From: Actinomycetota bacterium
Lineage (GTDB): Bacteria > Actinomycetota > Acidimicrobiia > Spongiisociales > UBA11373
Assembly: GCA_003486285.1 (NCBI GenBank)
Contig: DNGH01000194.1
Location: 1-7,236, forward strand
DNA: 7,236 nt
Direction: 5' to 3'
The position numbers and the translations under genes are program-made. Position 1 is the stretch's first letter. Each line of letters opens with the position of its first letter. Positions 1 through 5,833 of this stretch are shown here, one piece after another. Under the pieces are notes generated by a model. That model did not search any database, was not told where the DNA came from, and saw only the letters and a list, made by a program, of their open reading frames with translations.

Positions 1-935
1 AGGCCGTGGCCGGTCAGGGTGCAGACCACGACTCCCTGAGGCAGGTCGGCGGCGTGGGCCAGGATCCCGGCGACGCCTGCCGCCGAGGCGGGTTCCACCA
101 GCAGGCCCTCCTTGGTGGCGAGCAGGTCGTAGGCCTCCAGGATCTGCGCGTCGGTGACCGCGGCGATCCTCCCCCCGGACTCGTCACGGGCGGCGATCGC
201 CCCCTGCCACGAGGCGGGGTTGCCGATGCGGATGGCGGTGGCGATCGTCTCGGGGTGCTCCACCGGATGTCCCAGGACGAGGGGGGCGGCTCCGGCGGCC
301 TGGAAGCCCCACATCTGCGGGGCCGCCCCGATCGCCCGGTACCCCATCCAGTGGGCGGTGATGTTGCCGGCATTGCCCACCGGCAGGGCATGGACCGTGG
401 GAACCCCACCGAGCGCCTCGGCCACCTCCCAGGCCACCGACTGCTGGCCGGCGATGCGGTACGGGTTGATCGAGTTCACCAGCGCGACACCGGGGCGCTC
501 CGCCAGGGCGATCGTGACCCGCAGGGCGTCGTCGAACGATCCCACCACAGTGACGATGCGGGCACCGTGGCGGACCGCCTGGGCCAGTTTCCCCAACGCC
601 ACCTTCCCCGCGGGGAGCACGACCACACACTCGATCCCGGCGCGGGCTGCGTATGCCGCCGCCGATGCCGCGGTGTTGCCGGTGGAGGCACAGGCCACCG
701 CGGCCGCACCCGCCTCGACCGCCTTCGAGATCGCCAGCGTCATCCCGCGGTCCTTGAACGACCCGGTGGGATTGGCGCCCTCGAACTTCAGCAACACGTC
801 TCGCTTCACGACGGACGAGAGATGCGGTGCCGGGATCAGCGGGGTGTTGCCCTCGGCCAAGGTGATCACCGGCGTCGACGGACTCACCGGGAGGCGGTCG
901 CGGTAGACCGCGATGACCCCGGGCCAGCGGGTCAC
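1..935 (-). CDS. thrC: threonine synthase, 3' end cut by window edge
   Basis: This pyridoxal-phosphate (PLP) enzyme converts O-phosphohomoserine to threonine and phosphate in the cytoplasm, the last step of threonine synthesis. The 311 residues present show fold-type II landmarks. GANPTGSFKDRGM (about 53-65) holds the PLP lysine K61. STGNT (84-88) is the cofactor-contacting loop, and PVGNAGN (about 185-191) is the glycine-rich phosphate-binding loop. The reading frame leaves the window at TLTGHGL, a typical near-terminal motif. Family members have roughly 350-360 residues, so about 40-50 are missing. I chose the GTG at 935 because it overlaps the hom stop as GTGA, a coupled arrangement, with a GAGGG (945-949) 9 nt upstream. 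The first residues, VTRWPGVIAVYRDRLPV, match a usual threonine synthase N-terminus. The gene is co-transcribed with hom, and thrB would be expected next beyond the edge. Confidence 0.96.
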   Translation of the reverse strand, partial: MTRWPGVIAVYRDRLPVSPSTPVITLAEGNTPLIPAPHLSSVVKRDVLLKFEGANPTGSFKDRGMTLAISKAVEAGAAAVACASTGNTAASAAAYAARAGIECVVVLPAGKVALGKLAQAVRHGARIVTVVGSFDDALRVTIALAERPGVALVNSINPYRIAGQQSVAWEVAEALGGVPTVHALPVGNAGNITAHWMGYRAIGAAPQMWGFQAAGAAPLVLGHPVEHPETIATAIRIGNPASWQGAIAARDESGGRIAAVTDAQILEAYDLLATKEGLLVEPASAAGVAGILAHAADLPQGVVVCTLTGHG

Positions 936-2215
936 GAGTCGTCGCCCTCGACCCGGATCGCGGCGGCCACCTCGGCCACCACGTCCAGTGCCTCGAGCCC
1001 GGCGAGGGCGCGGCGTTGGGAACCCTCCGGGGCGAGGTGGGTCACCACGATCAGGGTGGCCCGATCGCCCCGGCCGTCCTGCCACACCGAGCGCAGACTG
1101 ACCCCGGCGTCGCCGAAGACGGCGGCGATGCGCGCCAGCACCCCGGGGCTGTCCTGCACCTCGAGGCGCAGGCACCAGCGGGTCGGCACCTCGTCGAAGG
1201 AGGCGATCTCACCGAGCCCGAACGCGATGCGAGGCGCCACCGACGATCCCGAGAGCAACTCGCGGGCGGCATCGATGACGTCGCCGAGCACCGCGGTCGC
1301 GGTGGGATCGCCCCCTGCACCGGGTCCGGCGAAGAGCAGGTCCCCCACGGCGTGCCCGGAGATGAAGATGGCGTTGGTCGCACCGCGGATCGCCGCCAGG
1401 GGATGGTCTGCCGGAATCATCGCCGGGTGCACCCGGGCCAGGACTCCCGACGGGGTCCGCTCGGCGACGGCGAGGAGCTTGAGGACGTAGCCGAGTCGTT
1501 TCGCCGCGGCGAGGTCGGCGACGCCGAGACGGTCGATCCCCTCGCGGTACACCCGGGCCGGGTCGACCCAGACCCCAAAGGCGAGACCGGCGAGGATCGC
1601 CGCCTTGGCGGCGGCATCGGCTCCACTCACATCCGCGCTCGGATCGGGCTCGGCGTAACCGAGCCGCTGCGCCTCGGCCAGGGCGTCGCCATACGACCAC
1701 CCCTGCTCGGTCATCGCACTGAGGATGAAGTTGGTGGTGCCGTTGACGATTCCCATCACCCGGCTCACCTGCTCCCCGGCGAGCGTCTCGGTGAGGGGGC
1801 GGATGATCGGGATGCCGCCGCCGACGGCGGCCTCGAACAGCAGGGGCACCCCGGAGGCTGCGGCCGCGGCGAACAACTGCGGGGCCCGGGCCGCGATCAA
1901 CTCCTTGTTGGCGGTCACCACCGGCTTCCCCGCCTGCAGGGCGGCCAGGACGAGGGTTCCCGCCGGCTCCAACCCACCCATCACCTCGACGACCAAGTCG
2001 ATCGAGTCGTCGGTGACCAGGTCCATCACATCGGTCGTGATCAGGCGCGAAGGGATCTGGTGGGGCCGCGCCTTGTCGGCGTCGCGCACCGCCACCAGCC
2101 GCACCTCGAGGTCGAGACCGGTGCGAGCGGTGACCACGGCGCGGTCGGTGACCAGGCGGCGCAGCAAGGCGCCGCCAACGGTTCCGGCTCCGGCGATACC
2201 GATCCCGACGGACAT
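932..2215 (-). CDS. hom: homoserine dehydrogenase with C-terminal ACT domain
   Basis: The enzyme reduces aspartate semialdehyde to homoserine with NAD(P)H, the branch point toward threonine and methionine. The protein has 427 residues, a normal length for the monofunctional bacterial form. The N-terminal Rossmann domain carries GAGTVG (9-14). KPVVTANKELIA (97-108) holds the conserved lysine K104. The catalytic-domain signature DVSGADAAAK (195-204) holds D200 and K204, and NGTTNFIL lies at 158-165. Residues about 346-420 (LRLEVQDSPGVLARIAAVF onward) form an ACT domain. In this family that domain usually mediates feedback inhibition by threonine, so allosteric control is likely but inferred. 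The ATG at 2215 lies 2 nt past the argS stop, with GGAG at 2227-2230, 11 nt upstream, inside argS. The frame stays open far upstream through argS, but the Rossmann start fixes the N-terminus. The 3' end overlaps thrC by 4 nt. Confidence 0.97.
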   Translation of the reverse strand: MSVGIGIAGAGTVGGALLRRLVTDRAVVTARTGLDLEVRLVAVRDADKARPHQIPSRLITTDVMDLVTDDSIDLVVEVMGGLEPAGTLVLAALQAGKPVVTANKELIAARAPQLFAAAAASGVPLLFEAAVGGGIPIIRPLTETLAGEQVSRVMGIVNGTTNFILSAMTEQGWSYGDALAEAQRLGYAEPDPSADVSGADAAAKAAILAGLAFGVWVDPARVYREGIDRLGVADLAAAKRLGYVLKLLAVAERTPSGVLARVHPAMIPADHPLAAIRGATNAIFISGHAVGDLLFAGPGAGGDPTATAVLGDVIDAARELLSGSSVAPRIAFGLGEIASFDEVPTRWCLRLEVQDSPGVLARIAAVFGDAGVSLRSVWQDGRGDRATLIVVTHLAPEGSQRRALAGLEALDVVAEVAAAIRVEGDDS

Positions 2216-2217
2216 CG

Positions 2218-3882
2218 CTACATCGTCTCCGGCGCGGTGAGCGCCAGAAGATCCAGGATCGCCCGGATCACGCTCTTCGCCGCCTCGACCAGCCAGAGCC
2301 GCGCCTGGGTCACCGCAGGGTCGTCGGTGACGATGCGGCAGTCGGTGTAGAACCGGTGGAAGGCGGCGGCGAACTCCTGCCCGAATCCGGTCAGGCCGTG
2401 CGGGGCGCGGCGCTGCGCCGCCTCGGCGACCTCCTCGCCCAGCCGGTCGATCTGGCGCAGCAACTCCGCCTCCGCCGGGTGGGTCAGGACCGCAAGGTCG
2501 ACCTCGGCAAGCGGCAGCCGCACCACGCCCTGTTCGCCGGCGAAGCGCTCCAGCGAGCACATCCGGGCGTGGGCGTACTGCAGGTAGTACACCGGGTTGT
2601 CCATCGACTGCGCCTTGGCGGCCTCGAAGTCGAAGGTCATGGCGGTGTCGGGGCTGTAGGCGGAGAGGAAGTACCGGGTGGCGTCGGTGCCGACCTCTTC
2701 GAGGACCTCGCGGAATGTCACGAACTCGCCGGCCCGCGTCGACATCCGCACCGGTTCTCCGGCGCGAGTGAGGTTGACCGTCTGGGTGATGAGGATCTCG
2801 AGCCGATCCGGGTCGTAGCCGAGCCCGGCGACCGCCGCCTTCATGCGGGGGATGTAGCCGTGGTGGTCGGCGCCCCAGATGTTGATCACCCGGTCGAACC
2901 CGCGGGAGAACTTGTCGTGGTGGTAGGCGACGTCGGGAGCGATGTAGGTGTACTCCCCATCCGACTTCACCAGCACGCGGTCCTTCTCGTCGCCGAAGTC
3001 GGTGGTGCGGAACCAAGTGGCGCCCTCGGCCTCGTAGACATAGCCGCGGCTCCGCAGCACTTCGATGGCCTCCGCCACCCTGCCGTCGCGGTGCAGGTCG
3101 AGCTCGGAGAACCACACGTCGAACGGGATGCGGGCCAGCTGCAGCGTCTCCTCGATGTCGCGCATCGACCGGTTCAGGCCCCACACCCTCACGCGATCCT
3201 GGGCGTCAGGCCCATCGGCGAAAGCGGCACCGTGCTCCGCAGCGAGTTCCCGGCCCCACGCCACCAGATACTCACCCTGGTAGCCATCCTCTGGCACCGC
3301 CGCCTCGCGGCCGAGCGCCTGGAGGTAGCGGGCGTGCAGGCTGGCGGCGAAGCGGTCCATCTGGACCCCGGCGTCGTTGTAGTAGTACTCCCGGCTCACC
3401 GGATGGCCGACGTACTCGAGCATCCGGCACAACACATCGCCGATCACCCCGCCGCGACCGTGGCCGATGTGCAGCGGTCCGTTGGGATTCGACGACACGA
3501 ACTCGACCTGGATCCGCTCCCCGGCACCGGCGTCGGAGCGGGCATGGCCCGGGCCTCCGGCCGCGGCCCGGCGCAGCACCTCGTGATACCAGGACGGAGC
3601 CAGCGTGAAGTTGATGAACCCGGGCCCGGCGATCTCGACGCGCTCGACGTGATCGATCTGCGGCAGATTCGCCACCACCGCCTCGGCGACCTGGCGCGGG
3701 GCACGGCCCGCCCGCTTCGCCGCCACCAATCCGATGTTGGCCGACCAGTCACCGTGGGCTCGATCGCGGGGACGCTCCACCACAAAGGCGACATCGGACA
3801 GCGACGGGAGAAGGCCCTGTGCGGCCGCGGTTTCGAGGGCGGCAACGACCACGGTGCGAATCGCATCGGGAAAGATCGACAT
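2218..3882 (-). CDS. argS: arginyl-tRNA synthetase
   Basis: This class Ia synthetase charges tRNA-Arg with arginine in the cytoplasm. It has 554 residues, normal for bacterial ArgS. The order is an N-terminal tRNA-recognition domain (about 1-115), the catalytic Rossmann core with HIGH at 138-141 (in SNPNGPLHIGHGRG), and a KMSKS-loop equivalent RMSTR at about 379-383. The alpha-helical anticodon-binding (DALR) domain follows, with NPVYYLQYAHAR (429-440) and the usual end LTAPETM. The KMSKS loop has arginine and threonine in place of the two lysines; S-T-R variants are familiar in ArgS, so I do not read this as loss of function. I chose the ATG at 3882. The frame runs open to 4014, but that upstream part is antisense to a tRNA gene. 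An ATG at 3912 (10 residues longer) is the main alternative. Divergent from tRNA-Arg(CCG) and first gene of the block with hom and thrC. Confidence 0.97.
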   Translation of the reverse strand: MSIFPDAIRTVVVAALETAAAQGLLPSLSDVAFVVERPRDRAHGDWSANIGLVAAKRAGRAPRQVAEAVVANLPQIDHVERVEIAGPGFINFTLAPSWYHEVLRRAAAGGPGHARSDAGAGERIQVEFVSSNPNGPLHIGHGRGGVIGDVLCRMLEYVGHPVSREYYYNDAGVQMDRFAASLHARYLQALGREAAVPEDGYQGEYLVAWGRELAAEHGAAFADGPDAQDRVRVWGLNRSMRDIEETLQLARIPFDVWFSELDLHRDGRVAEAIEVLRSRGYVYEAEGATWFRTTDFGDEKDRVLVKSDGEYTYIAPDVAYHHDKFSRGFDRVINIWGADHHGYIPRMKAAVAGLGYDPDRLEILITQTVNLTRAGEPVRMSTRAGEFVTFREVLEEVGTDATRYFLSAYSPDTAMTFDFEAAKAQSMDNPVYYLQYAHARMCSLERFAGEQGVVRLPLAEVDLAVLTHPAEAELLRQIDRLGEEVAEAAQRRAPHGLTGFGQEFAAAFHRFYTDCRIVTDDPAVTQARLWLVEAAKSVIRAILDLLALTAPETM

Positions 3883-3888
3883 ACCGGG

Positions 3889-3894
3889 ATGGTA
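3889..3894 (-). promoter_or_regulatory. candidate -10 box for a leaderless argS mRNA
   Basis: On the minus strand TACCAT (a TANNNT -10 match) ends 6 nt before the argS ATG at 3882. That spacing would put the transcription start at or next to the A of the start codon. No Shine-Dalgarno sequence precedes this ATG (CCCGGT lies directly before it), which agrees with a leaderless message, a common arrangement in actinobacteria. No convincing -35 box is visible 16-18 nt further upstream. This is inference from position only. Confidence 0.4.
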
Positions 3895-3904
3895 GAGGCG
3901 CCGA

Positions 3905-3931
3905 TTGGCCATCCCCTCCCACCGATACACT
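3905..3931 (+). promoter_or_regulatory. candidate promoter of the tRNA-Arg gene
   Basis: TACACT at 3926-3931 is a good -10 match and lies 10 nt before the first base of the tRNA, a normal distance for a tRNA promoter. TTGGCC at 3905-3910 is a weak -35 with a short 15-nt spacer. The same 59-nt gap must also hold the divergent argS promoter, so the two transcription starts would be only some tens of bases apart. Confidence 0.4.
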
Positions 3932-3941
3932 GATGGTTCCA

Positions 3942-4013
<72 letters not shown>

Positions 4014-4025
4014 CCGAAGAAGTCT

Positions 4026-4045
4026 CCAGTCCCCAGTCCCCAGTC
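4026..4045 (+). repeat. tandem heptamer CCAGTCC, almost three copies
   Basis: Two perfect CCAGTCC units (4026-4032 and 4033-4039) are followed by CCAGTC (4040-4045), 12 nt after the tRNA. It lies in the 82-nt spacer between the tRNA and the end of the convergent M23 gene. A further partial AGTCT precedes it. It is too short and has no spacers, so it is not a CRISPR array. The function is unknown. Confidence 0.85.
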
Positions 4046-4063
4046 GATCGACGCGGATGCCTG

Positions 4064-4083
4064 TCTCGAGTTCCCGATCGAGA
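4064..4083. other. weak inverted repeat between convergent genes
   Basis: TCTCGA (4064-4069) and TCGAGA (4078-4083) are perfectly complementary around an 8-nt loop. The position, 50 nt past the tRNA and 13 nt past the M23 stop, suits a transcription end for either strand. The stem is only 6 bp and no run of T follows on either strand, so it is not a canonical intrinsic terminator. I record it as a visible structure, with terminator function only a possibility. Confidence 0.3.
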
Positions 4084-4095
4084 GGCGCGACTCCT

Positions 4096-5451
4096 TTAGC
4101 CAAACGCCCCGGCGATAGGCAGCCACCCTCGGGCGCCGACTGTATGGAGCTCGTCCGCGTTTCCCTGGGTGTTGGTGTAACGGAGATAGAAGGTGATGTC
4201 GGCTGGGCGGTACACACCCGGGGAGTCGATCCCATCGTGATCCCAGTCTCCCGCGATCAACCGATCCCCTGGGATCCCGAAGAAGAAGTCGTTGTCGGCA
4301 ACACCCTGCGTGTGGCTGTTGCGAAAGTAGACGAATCCGGTGGACTCCCGGTGCAGACCAATTGTCTCGATACCATCCCCGTCGAAGTCCCCCACAAAGG
4401 GCTTGTCGCCCGGGACGCCGAAGTAATAGGAGAACTCCGCGGGCCCCAAGCCGCGGTCGTCGGATCCAAGCACGTTGATGATGAAGACACGGCCCTCGGA
4501 CGGGCGATAGATCGAAACCGTGTCGCATCCATCCCCATCGAAGTCACCGGCAATTGGAAGGTCGCCGGGGTTTCCGAAGTAGAACCGCAAGTCGGCTGCT
4601 CCTTGGGAGTTGGAGTTTCTCAGGTACACGTAGCCGTCGGATACGCGATACATGCCCGGAGTGTCGATCCCATCGCAGTCCCAATCGCCGCTCATTGGTA
4701 GATCGCCGGGATTGCCGAAGTAGAACAGCCCAGTCTCTGCAGTCGCACCACCGAGGTACCAGCGGCCCTGGGCAGGATCCACGAGTCCAAGGCCGTCGGG
4801 CAGGGCGGCAACGATCAGGGCGTCAGTCGATGGCGCTTGTGCCGCCTTCAACGCGTCGTACGGATTCACGATCACATCCTCGGGGTCGTACAGCTCGAAG
4901 TGGAGGTGAGGTGACGTGTTCTCGGCATTTCCCGAGTCACCGACCCAACCGATGAGTTCTCCGGCATCGACCCGCGTGCCGATGGTGATGCCAGGTGCGA
5001 TGCCCCAACCCTGGCCGTCATCGGTACCGGGCGTGTCGTTGTTCAGGTGGAGGTACCAGGTCTCCCAGCCATCGTCATGCGCAATGACCATGGTGCAACA
5101 GCGGTCTGGGTTCAGATCGTCGCGGTCGCGCGACCAGTTGATGTAGCGAACCGTCCCGGACCCGGCAGCCACCACCGGAACCATCTTCTGGGCCATGAGG
5201 TCCTGAGCGTGGTGCTGTCCTGTGCCGCGCGCGGAGTAGAAGGTGTCGCGAAAGGTCGCAGGTCCGGCAACTGGGAACGTGAGCGGGTAGTCGACCATCT
5301 CCCCGTAGGTGTGCATGGTCCCGTCGAAAGCTGCTCGGTGATTCGCCATCACCACGGGAGCCCTCCAAGACAGTGCCAGCACCGCAGCCGCCAAGACCGC
5401 AGGTACCTTCCATGCCCGAGGGATCCCCGTAATCACTTTGTCGCCCACCAT
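4096..5451 (-). CDS. secreted M23 (LytM-like) metallopeptidase with C-terminal FG-GAP-like repeats
   Basis: The protein has 451 residues. Residues 1-37 resemble a Sec signal peptide: basic residues, the hydrophobic run VPAVLAAAVLALS (17-29), and a possible cleavage after VMA (34-36). Residues about 60-195 form the zinc peptidase. HxxxD is H80-D84 in GQHHAQD; LHL at 134-136 supplies the usual active-site His135; HLH is 182-184 in SPHLHFEL. All expected M23 residues are present, so it should be active. M23 enzymes usually cut peptide cross-links in peptidoglycan; the substrate here is inferred. Residues about 222-451 hold five repeats with the core FGNPGDLPxxGDxDxDGxD, likely calcium-binding and possibly a surface-binding or adhesive module. 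It lacks LysM, SH3 or other known wall-binding domains that I can recognise. Base composition looks lower in G+C than the neighbours. It converges on the tRNA gene. The start is ATG 5451, or GTG 5448. Confidence 0.93.
   Translation of the reverse strand: MVGDKVITGIPRAWKVPAVLAAAVLALSWRAPVVMANHRAAFDGTMHTYGEMVDYPLTFPVAGPATFRDTFYSARGTGQHHAQDLMAQKMVPVVAAGSGTVRYINWSRDRDDLNPDRCCTMVIAHDDGWETWYLHLNNDTPGTDDGQGWGIAPGITIGTRVDAGELIGWVGDSGNAENTSPHLHFELYDPEDVIVNPYDALKAAQAPSTDALIVAALPDGLGLVDPAQGRWYLGGATAETGLFYFGNPGDLPMSGDWDCDGIDTPGMYRVSDGYVYLRNSNSQGAADLRFYFGNPGDLPIAGDFDGDGCDTVSIYRPSEGRVFIINVLGSDDRGLGPAEFSYYFGVPGDKPFVGDFDGDGIETIGLHRESTGFVYFRNSHTQGVADNDFFFGIPGDRLIAGDWDHDGIDSPGVYRPADITFYLRYTNTQGNADELHTVGARGWLPIAGAFG
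4099..4788 (-). repeat. five in-frame FG-GAP-like protein repeats in the M23 gene
   Basis: Repeat limits by eye, in protein residues: R1 222-269, R2 270-316, R3 317-368, R4 369-415, R5 416-451. The period is 47 residues except R3, which has a 5-residue insertion (around VLGSDDRGLG). R1-R4 each carry an intact DxDxDG calcium-type loop: D256/D258/D260, D303/D305/D307, D355/D357/D359 and D402/D404/D406. R5 keeps the first part but stops at LPIAGAFG, just where the acidic loop should begin. R1 starts with a degenerate first strand (WYLGGATAET). The DNA copies have diverged, so this is an old duplication rather than a recent expansion. Confidence 0.9.
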
Positions 5452-5453
5452 TA

Positions 5454-5459
5454 CCCTTT
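5454..5459 (-). promoter_or_regulatory. Shine-Dalgarno-like AAAGGG that bears on the M23 gene start
   Basis: AAAGGG on the minus strand ends 2 nt before the ATG at 5451 but 5 nt before the next codon, GTG at 5448. Spacing therefore favours the GTG slightly. The difference is a single residue at the start of a signal peptide and does not affect the product. I kept the ATG as the usual convention. Confidence 0.4.
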
Positions 5460-5653
5460 GTATCGGCTGCCCGAAGCCCGGGGATTAAGGGGCACCCTAT
5501 GGCCATTTCGGCGGTAGTCAGAAACGAGGCGGCACAGGACAGCACTCTGCCAGGTCCATGCCGCGCTCCCCATGCGACGAGCCCCCATCGCCGCAACCCG
5601 CGGGTGACATAATCCCTTAGAAAGCGGGCACAGCGGCAAGGGATGCTGGCTCT

Positions 5654-5692
5654 CGGTCGGGCGGACGTCCGACCTATCCAGGCGCCCGACCG
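5654..5692. repeat. perfect 10-bp inverted repeat with a nested palindrome
   Basis: CGGTCGGGCG (5654-5663) pairs perfectly with CGCCCGACCG (5683-5692) around a 19-nt loop. The left arm overlaps a second perfect palindrome, CGGACGTCCG (5662-5671), so the two foldings compete. No T tract follows on either strand, which argues against an intrinsic terminator. It could be a leader RNA structure about 200 nt upstream of the M23 start, or an operator. The role is unknown. Confidence 0.7.
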
Positions 5693-5777
5693 GAGGCTGC
5701 CATGGACCGGCCACCACGCGGTAACAAGGCCGCAGTTATCCTCGTCGTCGTCATCTGCGGGGAGCGAGTGCAAGTGC

Positions 5778-5833
5778 GGGGAAACCCCCCTCCCGGCTTC
5801 GCCGTACTCCCCCTTCGGGGGAGAGAACCTCTC
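5778..5833. repeat. chain of four small hairpins at the 3' end of the cPGS-family gene
   Basis: Four perfect stems with 3-nt loops follow one another: GGGG-AAA-CCCC (5778-5788), CGGC-TTC-GCCG (5794-5804), CTCCCCC-TTC-GGGGGAG (5807-5823) and GAGAG-AAC-CTCTC (5821-5833). The last overlaps the third by 3 nt and runs into the stop codon (5832-5834). The 7-bp GC stem sits 8 nt past the stop and may stop transcription or protect the mRNA end, but no U tract follows it on the minus strand. The compact palindromic design also resembles dispersed REP-type intergenic elements; that reading needs other genomic copies. Confidence 0.6.

Larger units (their letters stand above)
5452..5831. other. 380-base stretch without a convincing gene
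   Basis: This gap lies between the stop of the cPGS-family gene and the start of the M23 gene, both on the minus strand. It is unusually long for this window. It holds the hairpin chain at 5778-5833 and the inverted repeat at 5654-5692, listed separately. The open frames here, such as an 88-codon one at 5451-5717 on the minus strand, have unlikely composition and no recognisable domain. A weak promoter-like pair for the M23 gene (CTGACT and TAGGGT on the minus strand, 16 nt apart) can be seen within about 70 nt of the start, but I would not rely on it. No riboswitch core that I know is recognisable. Confidence 0.6.

Noticed and set aside
6..1490. Long plus-strand open frame opposite thrC and hom; similar ones at 1016-2350, 2356-3933 and 5643-7214
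   Set aside because: These mirror the real genes on the other strand. Such long antisense frames are expected from G/C-biased third positions. The proteins are low-complexity, rich in Arg, Gly, His and Pro, and match no family.
932..3184. Extension of the hom frame to a 750-residue protein
   Set aside because: The first part is an out-of-frame reading of argS. The Rossmann motif at residues 9-14 of the 427-residue product fixes the true start.
4026..4045. CRISPR-like array
   Set aside because: The units are 7 bp, directly abutting, with no spacers and no cas genes nearby.
5451..5717. Minus-strand 88-codon frame ending in TAATG with the M23 start
   Set aside because: The stop/start overlap is attractive for coupling, but the translation has no domain and odd composition, and its start lacks a convincing ribosome binding site. 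It could be revisited if relatives conserve it.
5075..5773. Minus-strand 232-codon frame through the M23 leader and gene start
   Set aside because: It overlaps the M23 N-terminus in another frame and its composition is unlike a protein; the DDDDED run comes from a short GTC repeat.
5452..5831. A c-di-AMP (ydaO-type) riboswitch upstream of the cell-wall hydrolase
   Set aside because: I looked because such switches often control wall hydrolases in actinobacteria, but I could not find the conserved core segments.
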